DNA of 64,000 bases from Brevibacillus brevis (GCF_001039275.2 NZ_CP030117.1:6055001-6119000), one strand, 5' to 3'; shown: positions 1-8,653, counted from the stretch's first letter. The notes: generated by a model from the sequence alone, not told the origin. Program-made: numbers and translations.

Positions 1-21
1 TTCCTATCCATCTAGTTTGTC

Positions 22-966
22 CTATGTTGCCAATAGTTTTCCACTCTTCATGATACATTTGTCGTCCAAATACACATCCGGCTCTTTGACAACCAGATCA
101 ATATGTACCCCCGCGACAATCGTCCCGCCAAACGTGTTGTTGCTACCAAAGGCTACGTGAATCGTTCCGTACACCTTCTCGTCCTCTAACACAACTCCCG
201 TGATACGCGCCTTGTCATTCGTTCCGATTCCGAATTCACCCAGCATCCGCCCATCTTGGTCTCCAAGCATTTGCAGGAGGCGTTCACCCGCTGTTCCTTC
301 TGCCTCTGTGATCCGACCATTTTGGACCGTCAGCAGCAGGGGAGAATCAATTTTTCCGATACCCGCGATGGAGCCATCAACGAGGATTTGCCCCTCTGCT
401 GTCCCTTCCAGTGGGGCGATATACGCTTCCCCGGAAGGCAAATTGCCGGATTCCCCCGGATTGACGTACATGCCTGTACTCGGCACACCATTGCGATCTG
501 CGATGGAAAACGTCAGTGACTTACCCGCTTTTTCGATTCGCACGGTGCTTGCTTGGGTCAGCATCTCGGTCACGCGCTCGGTGAGTGCCTTTACTTGTGT
601 ATAGTCAGCGGAAATCGCTCCCGCAAGGAACATGTCTTCCGTAATAGCTGGCATGGTAGCCAGTCTTGTACCATTTGCTGCTGCTTCTTTTCGTGCTTTT
701 GTATGCGTCAAAGAGTGCTGGGTCACACATACCACCACATCTGCGCTCTTCATCGCCGCTGCAACAGCCTCAGGCGGCTCTTGACCAGACTTTTCCCGCT
801 CCTTCATGACCATCAGCATCGCTTCTGCCCCGAGCTGTTTACCGGCTTCCCAGAGCGCCTCCCCGATGTCCCGCTTCCGCTCGTCGGCCACCACCAAAAA
901 TGTCTCATTCGCCTGTAATGCCAAGCAATTCATCAAAATGGCTTTGCTGGATTCTATCAATGTCAT
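22..966 (-). CDS. NicX/M29-like aminopeptidase
   Basis: A 314-residue cytosolic protein without signal peptide or membrane segment. It resembles the Firmicute aminopeptidases related to leucyl aminopeptidase (M29) and NicX; family members are metal-dependent. The C-terminal third has the typical run GEFGIGTND, a small glycine/asparagine-rich segment, then an H-x-D motif (VHIDLV) and a final VYLDDK...SGKL strand, all usual for the family. An upstream in-frame ATG at 987 would add seven residues, but the AAAGGGATGA stretch just before the ATG at 966 is a well-placed ribosome site, so 966 is preferred. It is divergent from the HAD phosphatase gene. The substrate cannot be told from sequence. Confidence 0.8.
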   Translation of the reverse strand: MTLIESSKAILMNCLALQANETFLVVADERKRDIGEALWEAGKQLGAEAMLMVMKEREKSGQEPPEAVAAAMKSADVVVCVTQHSLTHTKARKEAAANGTRLATMPAITEDMFLAGAISADYTQVKALTERVTEMLTQASTVRIEKAGKSLTFSIADRNGVPSTGMYVNPGESGNLPSGEAYIAPLEGTAEGQILVDGSIAGIGKIDSPLLLTVQNGRITEAEGTAGERLLQMLGDQDGRMLGEFGIGTNDKARITGVVLEDEKVYGTIHVAFGSNNTFGGTIVAGVHIDLVVKEPDVYLDDKCIMKSGKLLAT

Positions 967-1090
967 GTAAGAATCATCCCTTTTCATCTATACTTATGGT
1001 TAGATTATATCCACTTTTTTCTTGCAAACTCTTCTCTCTTCGCTAGATTGGATCGTTAGTCCTGCCCTTATTATGTTTATCGGAATCTTC

Positions 1091-1118
1091 TTGCTTTTGT
1101 TGTTAAATTTAGTATGAT
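1091..1118 (+). promoter_or_regulatory. Candidate sigma-A promoter for HAD gene
   Basis: TTGCTT (1091-1096) and TATGAT (1113-1118) are 16 bases apart and lie about 145 bases before the HAD phosphatase start. An alternative pair TTGTTG/TAGAAT overlaps it. A weak cre-like stretch, TGAAAACGCTTAAG, sits just downstream at 1130-1143. Confidence 0.4.
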
Positions 1119-1149
1119 TAGAATACAAATGAAAACGCTTAAGACAATG

Positions 1150-1200
1150 AGGTCTTCTACCCGCGCTTTATCAATAGGCGTGGGGAAGACCTTTTTCTTT
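1150..1200 (+). terminator. Leader terminator upstream of HAD phosphatase
   Basis: AGGTCTTC (1150-1157) pairs with GAAGACCT (1185-1192); inside it CCCGCGC pairs with GGCGTGGG. A run of T residues follows (1191-1200). No plus-strand gene ends before it, so it lies in the 5' leader of the HAD gene and looks like an attenuator. Confidence 0.65.
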
Positions 1201-1209
1201 TGAAAGAAA

Positions 1210-1223
1210 TGATAACGTTTTCA
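1210..1223 (+). promoter_or_regulatory. Candidate cre (CcpA site)
   Basis: TGATAACGTTTTCA matches the catabolite-responsive element pattern TGWNANCGNTNNCA and is flanked by A and T as in good sites. It lies 39 bases before the HAD phosphatase start and after the leader terminator. Confidence 0.45.
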
Positions 1224-1261
1224 TTTGAGGGATCGAGAAAAAGAAGAAGGGGATGACAACC

Positions 1262-2545
1262 ATGTCACACAGAAAAGCACAACCCAAAACGTGGTGGCTG
1301 ACCATGCTGATGATCGTCGCTCTATTCGCGATGCAGATGCCAGCTTTGGCCAAGGACACCAACGTGCAGTTGCTCGACAAGGGGAAATGGGCACCTGCGA
1401 CTTATCAAGCCGTCCATGAATTGATTGAGAAAAACGGCATCAAGAGTGCCTCCTACCATGCCAACAAAAAGCCGTATGTCGTTTTTGACTGGGACAATAC
1501 GAGCATCATGCATGACACAGAGGAAGCGCTGTTTGTTTACCAGATCAACCATTTGGCTTACAAGCTCACACCAGAAGAATTCGGGAAGGTCATCCGCACG
1601 AATGTACCAGAAGGACCGTTTTCCGATTCGTATAAAAATGTCGACGGCAAGCCTGTCTCACTCGATGCCATCGCGACTGATCTCGTAGCCGACTACACGT
1701 ACTTATATCAAAATTATCAAGGTCTTAAAGGAACGAAGTCGCTGGAGGAAGTAACAGCAACAGAGCAATTCGCCGATTTCAAAGCCAAGCTGTTTTTCTT
1801 GTATGAAGCGATCAACGATACGCACAGCAATACGATTGGCTATCCGTGGGTACTCTACCTCTTCACGAACATGACAGTGGAAGAAGTGCAACAGTTGGCG
1901 GAAGCATCCAATGATCTGGGCCTGGGCATGGCGATTCAAAAGGTAACCTGGACGAGCCCGAAATCATTGGCAGGCAAAACAGGCGTGGTGAAAGCCTCCC
2001 ATACAACGGGTCTGCGCCTCACTTCCGAGGTCGCAAACTTGATGAACACGCTTCGTGCCAATGGCATCGACGTGTATGTCGTGAGTGCTTCCTTGGAGGA
2101 TGTTGTTCGTGTCTTCGCCACTCTCCCGAAATATGGCTACAATCTCCCAGCGGAGAACATCATCGGCATGCGCCTGAAAACAGAAAACGGACGGATCACG
2201 AATGTGTACCAACCTGACTACCCGATCACGGTAGCCCACGGCAAGACGGAAGTGATCCAGGATGTACTGGTGAAAAAGTATGGTCATGGCCCTATCTTCA
2301 TCGCGGGCGATAGCAACGGGGATTTCGAGATGATGACAGAGCTGGACAGCGTGCAGCTCGTGCTTGTAGTAAACCGCGTCAAGGGCGGCAAAATTGGGCA
2401 GCAAATTACCAAAGGTGCTGAGCAGATGGGCAAAGCTAACCCGACGGTAGTCCTGCAAGGACGCGACGAGAACACAGGCATGTGGATTCCGAGCGAAGCC
2501 ACGATCCGACTGGGGCAGAAAGAGCCGCAGTTGGTCGCGAAATAA
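1262..2545 (+). CDS. Exported HAD-superfamily phosphatase
   Basis: A 427-residue protein of the haloacid dehalogenase superfamily, closest in style to the phosphoserine phosphatase-like branch. Residues 1-30 form a Sec signal peptide (Lys/Arg start, hydrophobic core, PALA cleavage region). Motif I is DWDNTS, with nucleophile D76 and acid D78. A long helical cap insert follows. Motif II is probably the VVSAS stretch near residue 280 and motif IV is GDSNGDFEMM near residue 350. The start at 1262 is chosen over the ATG at 1253 because AAGAAGGGG abuts 1253 and is correctly spaced only for 1262. It would act outside the membrane on phosphate esters, perhaps in phosphate scavenging; the substrate is unknown. 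Confidence 0.8.
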   Translation: MSHRKAQPKTWWLTMLMIVALFAMQMPALAKDTNVQLLDKGKWAPATYQAVHELIEKNGIKSASYHANKKPYVVFDWDNTSIMHDTEEALFVYQINHLAYKLTPEEFGKVIRTNVPEGPFSDSYKNVDGKPVSLDAIATDLVADYTYLYQNYQGLKGTKSLEEVTATEQFADFKAKLFFLYEAINDTHSNTIGYPWVLYLFTNMTVEEVQQLAEASNDLGLGMAIQKVTWTSPKSLAGKTGVVKASHTTGLRLTSEVANLMNTLRANGIDVYVVSASLEDVVRVFATLPKYGYNLPAENIIGMRLKTENGRITNVYQPDYPITVAHGKTEVIQDVLVKKYGHGPIFIAGDSNGDFEMMTELDSVQLVLVVNRVKGGKIGQQITKGAEQMGKANPTVVLQGRDENTGMWIPSEATIRLGQKEPQLVAK

Positions 2546-2548
2546 CGT

Positions 2549-2584
2549 AAAAAAACCGCCCTTGTACCGGGGCGGTTTTCTTCT
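2549..2584. terminator. Bidirectional terminator
   Basis: AAAACCGCCC and GGGGCGGTTTT form a stem with A/T runs on both sides, between the convergent HAD and DUF4179 genes. Confidence 0.85.
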
Positions 2585-4048
2585 TTATTGATTAGGAACT
2601 GGAATTCTCCACTCTAGCGGATATTTTTTCTGAACAGCATCTAGTCGTAGGGTGAGCTTCTCCGGGAGCTTGGTTATTTCTCCTCCTTCCCAATGTCTGC
2701 TGTCCTCCAGCCGAATTTTGTACGTTGCTCGCTCGCGTCCTGACTGATCAATGGGTTCCTTGGATTGACCACCCATTTTAGCCCGGTAGGTTGTCCCCTG
2801 CCCATCTTGAAGTACCCACCAAGGCAAATAAATTCTCGTAATATCTTTGGAAAGTACATCGATCTCCATTTCCATTTCCTGTTTTCCCGAATCTTCATCT
2901 GTTACCAGCTTGATGCTTTTCAATGTAAAGATATCTTCTCCCACTTGTTTGATTACGGGCTTCTTGTTCAACTCATCTGGACGGAAGGTGACACTCATAT
3001 CATACGGTATTGCCTTATGGAAGCTGTTTATGACGAGTGTCGCTGCTTTGCCTTTTGGCAACGGATCGTCGTCCGTGATCCAGCGAAAATGCCCATAGCG
3101 ATCAATAGAATGTGATCTCCCCATGAGCCTTTCCTTTCCCTTGCTGCCATCTGTTCCCTCGTAGTAATATCCCAGCCTGTACTGTTGATACGGAAGAAAT
3201 GGAGCATAAGCGCGGTTCGTCGTCTTTCCGGTTAGCTTTTTCGCTTCTTGTTCCAGTTGTTTTTTGGCCGCCTCTGTCCATTGTGTTTCCAGCTCAATTC
3301 GGGTGGCCGTCGGCGTATTGACGATTTGGTGCAGGGTCATCTTTAATCCATGCTTCGTCACTTGCGTTTGATTAACAGGCAGCACAGTAGTTGCAGCCGT
3401 TGTTTTTGCCATCGTGATCGGAACTTGCAGCTTCCAGTTTCCTTTTCTATCACCGATTTCATCAAAATGGATCGACAACGTCTTCGGAAGGGGCTCGTGT
3501 TCTTTTTCACCGAGGATAAACCGGACGAATCCCACATTTTCTTCAAAGGTAGTTCCCCACTTGTCAGTCATGACCTCCCCTTTGGCATCCAGCAATTCAA
3601 CGGCATTGGATTCTGCGTTTGTCGCTGACGAATATGTAGGGAGCAACGGCTTGCCATCCGCCTGCTTAATCATTAAAGCAACCATTACCTGCACCGGATC
3701 AGCAATAATTTCCTTTACCTCCAAGGTAATCCCCTGATCGGTAACAGAAAGATTCGATGTTTCCGAGAAGCCTTGTCTCGCCGCCTGTTGTACGCCTTCA
3801 TCGAACCCGTCTTGAGCAAAGATCGATTTGACATAGGCCGCAAACGTTGGGGACACTTGCATGGTTCCGAGCAGCCCAAGTACGATAGCGGAAGCGATGC
3901 CGATGGAAGCCCATCTTTTGCTACGGTAAAATGGACGCCTTCTCACATGCAACGCGCTATTCTTGCTTGGCATTTGAAAATTCGGCGTCTCGACAGCTCC
4001 CGCTACTTTCCTAAGCGTCTCTTGAATTTGCCGCTCCTCGTTAGTCAT
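2585..4048 (-). CDS. DUF4179 membrane protein, probable anti-sigma partner
   Basis: A 487-residue single-pass membrane protein. A short cytoplasmic N-terminus (about 45 residues) is followed by one membrane segment (about 47-70) and a large extracytoplasmic region. The part just after the membrane segment (QDGFDEGVQQAARQGFSETSNLSVTDQGITLEVKEI is the hallmark region, residues roughly 78-113) is typical of DUF4179 proteins, which commonly accompany ECF sigma factors. Its start overlaps the end of the sigma gene by eight bases, so the two are translationally coupled. It probably holds the sigma factor at the membrane and releases it on an envelope signal. The role is inferred from context; no known anti-sigma zinc motif is visible. 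Confidence 0.75.
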   Translation of the reverse strand: MTNEERQIQETLRKVAGAVETPNFQMPSKNSALHVRRRPFYRSKRWASIGIASAIVLGLLGTMQVSPTFAAYVKSIFAQDGFDEGVQQAARQGFSETSNLSVTDQGITLEVKEIIADPVQVMVALMIKQADGKPLLPTYSSATNAESNAVELLDAKGEVMTDKWGTTFEENVGFVRFILGEKEHEPLPKTLSIHFDEIGDRKGNWKLQVPITMAKTTAATTVLPVNQTQVTKHGLKMTLHQIVNTPTATRIELETQWTEAAKKQLEQEAKKLTGKTTNRAYAPFLPYQQYRLGYYYEGTDGSKGKERLMGRSHSIDRYGHFRWITDDDPLPKGKAATLVINSFHKAIPYDMSVTFRPDELNKKPVIKQVGEDIFTLKSIKLVTDEDSGKQEMEMEIDVLSKDITRIYLPWWVLQDGQGTTYRAKMGGQSKEPIDQSGRERATYKIRLEDSRHWEGGEITKLPEKLTLRLDAVQKKYPLEWRIPVPNQ

Positions 4049-4613
4049 GAGTCATTGCCCCTTCCCGCAAAAAATCCGATCGTATGCCATCCTTGTCCAA
4101 TTGTTGTGCGATCAGCTTCCTGGCCTTGTACATACGTGATTTGACCGTCCCCTCAAAGGAGCCCGTAATTTTGGCGATCTCCGACACGCTGAAGCCCTCG
4201 TAATAGTAAAGAATAATAACCGCCCGATGCTCCGCCTTCATGCTGCGAATCGCTTGCCAAATTTGCCGCTGCTCCTCTCGCTGGATCACGTTGTCCAACG
4301 GCGTCATCGCTTCTTCCGGGATTATCTCCTCATACTCCACCACAGGCTTCTGCTTGCGTACCAGATTCAGAGCCCGAAACGTAATGATCCGGTATAGCCA
4401 ATTGCGAAAGGCCATTCCCCGTTTTTTATCGAGTCGGTCTATGTGCTGATACGCTTCGATGAGCCCTTCCTGAACCGCGTCCTGCGCCAGATGCTTGTCA
4501 TGAATGATCAAATACGCTGTCCGGTATGCCATCGCCAGATAGGGCTTGACCAATTGTTCGAAGGCCTCAGGCTCGTTCTCTTGGCATTTGGCAATCAACT
4601 CCCACTCATCCAC
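4041..4613 (-). CDS. ECF-type RNA polymerase sigma factor
   Basis: A 190-residue sigma-70 family factor of extracytoplasmic-function size. Region 2 spans about residues 8-75 (AFEQLVKPYL... HLAQDAVQEGLIEAY... FRNWLYRI), and region 4 spans about 118-172 with the HTH stretch FSVSEIAKITGSFEGTVKSRMYKARK. It is the first gene of a two-gene operon with the DUF4179 partner. A possible autoregulatory ECF promoter (TGAACC followed by CGTG) lies just upstream around 4650-4680, but its spacing is short, so this is weak. Regulon unknown; closest in style to SigX/SigW-like factors of bacilli. Confidence 0.9.
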   Translation of the reverse strand: MDEWELIAKCQENEPEAFEQLVKPYLAMAYRTAYLIIHDKHLAQDAVQEGLIEAYQHIDRLDKKRGMAFRNWLYRIITFRALNLVRKQKPVVEYEEIIPEEAMTPLDNVIQREEQRQIWQAIRSMKAEHRAVIILYYYEGFSVSEIAKITGSFEGTVKSRMYKARKLIAQQLDKDGIRSDFLREGAMTHD

Positions 4614-4746
4614 AGCGTTCCCTCCCCTCGTTTTTTCTCTACTGTATATTCACGAGAACGCGGAGTTTGGTTCACGGAACATTGGCGAAAAATTACTGAA
4701 CATGGAAAAACCCGGCCCCTGAACAGAAAGTATGCTCCGCTATGCC

Positions 4747-4830
4747 ATTACAACGAAAATAGGGAGCACCTAGGCTCCCGGCTTCCTTTGTAATTATCCG
4801 TTATCTTCTTTTTCTAGCTACTTCGTAATG
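4747..4830. repeat. Dispersed 84-bp hairpin repeat, copy 1
   Basis: It shares with 8546-8628 a hairpin (ATTACAA..GAAAATAGGGAGCACCTA and its return arm) plus a conserved tail TTATCTTCT...CATAATG-like. Both copies lie 26-30 bases past the stop codon of a minus-strand gene. Confidence 0.7.
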
Positions 4831-4859
4831 ATCTTGCGGTTGAGAGAACCTTTTGAGGG

Positions 4860-5579
4860 CTAATTGGGAGAGGATGCAATGAGTTGTTCAACTTCGTTTC
4901 TAAGTTCAGAAATATTCTGCCCTGAATAACTTTCCTGGAGGAAATAAAGATCACCATGCTGATCTATTGTCTCTGGAGAAACTTGTGAAACCAGAGAGTT
5001 CTCGCTATTAATTTTAATCTTTCCTTGAACGGACCCTACTATGTTATAGACGTCATCGTCATCTTCTGTTAAGAAAACAAAATATGTATTTCCTTGTTTC
5101 ATAGGAATACTTCCTGCAATCCCTACCGCTATTATTCCAGGATCACCAAGATCATCATTCCCTGATTGAGATCCTGGCTTTCCTGAGAAATATTTGGCCA
5201 CCTCTCTTTCATCGAATTCCCCTCCAGTTTCCAGTACAGATACTGTATCATCTATCTCTACATCACCTTTATAGACTTTCGTTAATCTTAATTCAGAGAC
5301 TGTATACACATCTAGTCTTTCATAATTAGGGTTATTTTTTTGAGAAATAACTTCAGTTTCGGCAATGATATCTGCATTTTCCGCGAGACCCTTCACGCTA
5401 TGAAAGGTCTCCCTAAACGATACTTCACCCGAAACAATTTTATAATCTGTATCACTGGAATAAAGAAAACTCTGTTTTTTCAAGTCACCTATATAGTAAA
5501 CAGCAAGTCCTGCAATTGTTATAAAACCAATAGTAGCTAGTGCAATTTTTTTCGTAGATTTAAAATTTTTAATGCTAAT
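4860..5579 (-). pseudogene. Membrane-anchored protein, start codon apparently lost
   Basis: The reading frame codes for about 239 residues: a basic N-terminus, one membrane segment (KKIALATIGFITIAGLAVYY) and an extracytoplasmic domain ending in a helical ELRNEVEQLIASS tail. I do not recognise the family. A strong ribosome site (AAAGGGGAG) is followed, eight bases later, by ATT at 5577-5579 where ATG would be expected. No ATG, GTG or TTG lies at a suitable distance; the ATG at 5678 is inside the neighbouring damaged gene. Either ATT is used as a rare start or the start codon has mutated. It is the last of three minus-strand genes with similar layout, the other two also damaged. Confidence 0.55.
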
Positions 5580-5653
5580 CGTTAATGCTCCCCTTTCAAC
5601 CAAATGATAAATCAGTAGTAGAGGTACATGGCTAACTTTAAGCAACTTCGATA

Positions 5654-6008
5654 TTATTTTTCCAAATTGTATTCCCATGAACCATTGTCATACTTGATTT
5701 TGAAAGACAAGGTTTCCCCATCTTGTCTATTGAACGCGAAATAGCCTTCTTTTAATGCCTCATCCAAAAGAATAGTCGGAATGGAATCGCCAGGTTTAGC
5801 GTACTTTTGCATAATTTCGTCCTGAATGCTAATAAACGGACCAGCTACATCCTCTTCATATTTTTCTCTCATTGTTTCTATGAGGTTCGTACTTTTTGTA
5901 AATTCACTGAATACCCATTTCTATCCGTTCACTCGTGTATAGACTACTACTTACGAAGACAACGCCGACTAAAAAAAGACCAGAAAGAATTACATTTCTT
6001 TTTTTCAT
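5654..6008 (-). pseudogene. Small exported protein broken by a one-base frameshift
   Basis: An ATG at 6008 behind GGAGGTAACAGT opens a signal-peptide-like start (MKKRNVILSGLFLVGVVFVS) but meets TGA after 34 codons. Shifting by one base near 5907 continues as SEFTKSTNLIETMREKYEED and runs to the stop at 5654, ending GSWEYNLEK. The span is 355 bases, one more than a multiple of three, as expected for a single-base insertion. Repaired length would be about 117 residues. Family not recognised. Sequencing error is an alternative explanation. Confidence 0.6.
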
Positions 6009-6105
6009 ACTGTTACCTCCTACGTGTTTTTATTCAGGCCAATTGGCTTCGGAAACTCGTTCAGAGATTGCTGTTGTACTATCTTGTATTTTCAATTACT
6101 ACTTT

Positions 6106-6411
6106 CTATTGATCATTTTCTTTAACAACTGGAAGAGTTATATCTTCCGAAACATGTTCGTTCGAATAATGAAACGCAACACTCATTTTTTCATCTTCAA
6201 TCTTTTCTACCGATACGGAATCCATATCTATATCCATCTTTTGAGTACCAAAACTTTCGTACACTTTCTGTTTGTCTTTATTATTATCAAAGCGCTCATC
6301 AATTGTATATTCAACCATAGTTGGAGCGTAAGTGTTGGAAGTTCAAATACCGCCAGTTACCACAACAGCCCCAAGCAGTAGGATTGCAGCAACTTTAGTA
6401 GACTTTTTCTG
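6106..6411 (-). pseudogene. Small exported protein with lost start and internal stop
   Basis: A GGGAGGTAAGAG ribosome site precedes CAGAAAAAG where CATGAAAAAG would give a start; one T seems missing. The frame then reads KKSTKVAAILLLGAVVVTGG, a signal peptide, meets an in-frame TGA, and continues in the same frame to the stop at 6106 (VEYTIDERFDNNKDK ... LPVVKENDQ). The two lesions suggest real decay rather than one sequencing error. The family is not recognised. A shortened protein could still start at the internal ATG at 6318 but would lack export information. Confidence 0.55.
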
Positions 6412-6843
6412 CTCTTACCTCCCAACCAACCAATGTGTTTATCTATATATAATTACATATTTTACCATAACGATAAATGGTACTAAAGAACCACTGACAC
6501 CGAAAGCCATTTACACCGCTTATCATTGTAAATCCGCGTTTGGCTGGATGTACCCTATGCCCAGCAAGCTAAGAACCTGCATTTTGGAATCAAGTGATGA
6601 ACTCTCTTACTTTCATGAATAGTCGATTTGCATACATAGGGTGAGGTATTCCGATTTCTTCTTTCGTGAAAAGTAATTTCCTTCGCTTGCTGGGCATGGG
6701 GTCTGCTCACGATGCAAAAAAATAAGATATGAACCGAACCTTTTTCCGCTAAAGAGGCAATATAGTGTGTAAGCTGCTTATTCAGAGAACAATTTGAACA
6801 ATTCGATTCACATTATTTAGAACAAAAAAGGAGCGAAGTAATT
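6412..6843. other. Non-coding stretch with one arm of an inverted repeat
   Basis: No convincing gene. It holds the left arm (6558-6593) of the 36-bp inverted repeat around the next gene and a 13-base partial copy, GCTTGCTGGGCAT, at 6685-6697. The last 60 bases are AT-rich and should hold the promoter of the 6844 gene. Confidence 0.6.
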
Positions 6844-7797
6844 ATGAAAAAACGATTAATTGGTGGAATCGTTGCGACTGCGATTTTGATTCCAGTTGCA
6901 GCATTTGCGGCTTCTGCCGCGATTGACATGCCTACAAGAACACCGATGACTACTGAACAAGTCAAGGTGGATGAGGTTGGCAAATCAACGCTTGAGAAGC
7001 TGTATCTCGCATATCCTGAAACAAAATCGTTTGAGATTATCGATGCAAGCAACGTTCAAGGTGATGTATCCAAAGGGAAAAATGTAATCAACGTGAAGCA
7101 AACAAGCATCGTACTACAGGAAAAAGGAGGAACCGGCAAAAAGATTACCCTCCATACAAACGGTAGTACGGGTGAGATTGAACACGTGATTCAAGAGAAT
7201 TGGGAGCCTAAGGAGAAGTCACTCATTACTTTAACCGATCAGGAAATCAAGGCGAAGGTAAATGATCTTATTGATAAAATGTATGGCAACGTCGAACAAT
7301 ACAAGGTTGCTATAGAGCAAATGGAGAATCCAAACCAAAAAACATGGATGTTGAATTACACCAATGAGATGTTCGAAGAACCGGTCTTTCAGGTTTTTGT
7401 TCAGGACAATACCATTAGTCTTACTAAGATCGTAGGTATTCCTACAGCTTCTGATACACCTTCAAACATTAAAGTAGAGGGCCTATTCTCTTTAAATGGT
7501 AAGCCTGATTATACGGCTGATAACTTTTTAAACGATGAAAAACTGTTTGCTTTACTAAAAATCAGCCCGACAGATTTAAAACAAGAATTAGCACAAGGTA
7601 AAACTGTTGTGGAGATTGCAGCATCTAAAAATGTCTCGAAACAACAAGTGATTGATGTGATTGCAGAAACACAGGCTAGAGGACAACTTCAAGGTGATGG
7701 AGTACCGATCACCGAGCAATCACTGAAACAAATGATGAAAGCAATTGAACCAAAAGTATTGCCAGTCATTGAACACAAAACGGAAACGAAATGGTAG
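6844..7797 (+). CDS. Exported protein with C-terminal helical repeat domain
   Basis: A 317-residue protein with a clear signal peptide (MKKRLIGGIVATAILIPVAA, cleavage near AFA|AS). The middle is a mixed alpha/beta region of unknown family. The C-terminal part (about 225-300) reads LLKISPTDLKQELAQGKTVV EIA, then an SKQQVIDVIAE helix and an ITEQSLKQMM helix, resembling the short helical repeats seen in DUF2680-type exported proteins. A GGAGCG ribosome site precedes the ATG. It is monocistronic, with its own terminator, and lies inside the inverted-repeat pair. It shares the helix pattern with the four-repeat protein at 27836. Function unknown. Confidence 0.75.
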   Translation: MKKRLIGGIVATAILIPVAAFAASAAIDMPTRTPMTTEQVKVDEVGKSTLEKLYLAYPETKSFEIIDASNVQGDVSKGKNVINVKQTSIVLQEKGGTGKKITLHTNGSTGEIEHVIQENWEPKEKSLITLTDQEIKAKVNDLIDKMYGNVEQYKVAIEQMENPNQKTWMLNYTNEMFEEPVFQVFVQDNTISLTKIVGIPTASDTPSNIKVEGLFSLNGKPDYTADNFLNDEKLFALLKISPTDLKQELAQGKTVVEIAASKNVSKQQVIDVIAETQARGQLQGDGVPITEQSLKQMMKAIEPKVLPVIEHKTETKW

Positions 7798-7831
7798 AAA
7801 AAACGAGTCAACTGGGTTACACCAGTAAAAG

Positions 7832-7861
7832 AGAAGAGGCGGGAGAACCGTCTCTTTTTTT
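7832..7861 (+). terminator. Terminator
   Basis: AGAGGCGG pairs with CCGTCTCT (one G-T pair) and is followed by eight T residues, just after the 6844 gene. Confidence 0.8.
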
Positions 7862-7970
7862 ATGGACTAATTTTTAAGACAGGTCGGTAACGCTATTTTC
7901 CCGAAACCTTATTCCCCTTAATTTTTACAGCTGTTTGATTCCAAAATGAAGGTTCTTAGCTTGCTGGGCA

Positions 7971-8284
7971 TGTGGATGTACCCCTAGACTATTAAATCTC
8001 TGGCTGCATTATGTTTAAGGAGAGGAATCAGGTTACTCATATTATTCGATCCATAGTATTTAGCGGGATCATTTGAGGGATAGCGACTTCATCCCAATCC
8101 CTTCTACAATTATTTTCCTCTCCCTTTTCGCGGGCGCCATGTCAGCAGGCTGGTTTGATACCCTAAGACGAAGGAGTTAGTTAGTCAGGTAGAAAAATAC
8201 ATTCCAGTCTCAAGGGTAAAAGATACTTTCGAGTGTGGGGAATTGTTCACACTTTCGTTTAATCAAAGTACGGTGCATAAGAAA
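7971..8284. other. Non-coding stretch
   Basis: No gene supported. It starts with GGATGTACCCCTAGA, like the end of the 57.3-kb inverted-repeat element. A short open stretch near 8087-8180 would code about 37 residues with a hydrophobic core and an RRR tail, but it has no ribosome site and may be a gene remnant. Confidence 0.5.
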
Positions 8285-8542
8285 CTAAAATAAAAAATAC
8301 AAAATCAATGCGACCACATACAATTGCCATACTTTAATTTTGAATTTGATACATCCCTTTTCCAATACGTCCGATAAGTATTCACAACATTTAAGTAATA
8401 GCCAAAATACTCCCATACCAATGACTATGGCGAAATCGAGCGGGCTGAGTCTGCTCTCGATGAAGTTATACACTTTCGTGATGTGAAGGAAAAGCACAAA
8501 GACGAGGAATGAATAGTATTGGATTGAAAAAACCTCCCCCAT
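8285..8542 (-). CDS. Small membrane protein
   Basis: Up to 85 residues with three hydrophobic stretches (FLVFVLFLHI, FAIVIGMGVFWLLL, LYVVALILYFLF). The listed ATG overlaps its only GGGGGAGG motif, so translation may instead start a few codons later, though no ATG/GTG/TTG sits at the ideal distance. It begins 14 bases past repeat copy 2. Family not recognised. It could be a real small protein or a remnant in this decaying region. Confidence 0.4.
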   Translation of the reverse strand: MGEVFSIQYYSFLVFVLFLHITKVYNFIESRLSPLDFAIVIGMGVFWLLLKCCEYLSDVLEKGCIKFKIKVWQLYVVALILYFLF

Positions 8543-8545
8543 GTA

Positions 8546-8628
8546 ATTACAAAGAAAATAGGGAGCACCTAAGCCCCCGATTTTCTTTGTAAAATCAGTT
8601 ATCTTCTCTTCCTGTTTACTTCATAATG
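8546..8628. repeat. Dispersed 84-bp hairpin repeat, copy 2
   Basis: It pairs with copy 1 at 4747-4830. Here the hairpin arms are exact (TTACAAAGAAAAT / ATTTTCTTTGTAA) around a GGGAGCACCTAAGCCCCC core. It lies just after the DUF4279 gene on the minus strand. Confidence 0.7.
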
Positions 8629-8653
8629 TTGGACATGAAGAGATCTTTGTCTC

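Larger units (their letters stand above)
6558..7970. mobile_element. Possible cassette bounded by 36-bp inverted repeats
   Basis: The left arm is 6558-6593 and the right arm 7935-7970; they are inverted copies with 35 of 36 bases identical, outermost TGCCCAGCAAGC. Only one gene (6844-7797) lies between them. Just outside, both flanks carry GGATGTACCC in the same orientation (6546-6555 and 7974-7983), which could be a target duplication with a few bases of slippage. No transposase is present, so any movement would be non-autonomous. Confidence 0.5.

Noticed and set aside
4640-4690. ECF autoregulatory promoter of the sigma gene
   Set aside because: The candidate -35 and -10 parts are about two bases too close; mentioned with the gene but not listed as a feature.
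8087-8190. 37-codon hydrophobic frame on the plus strand
   Set aside because: No ribosome site, no export of typical form and preceded by stops; at most a gene remnant.
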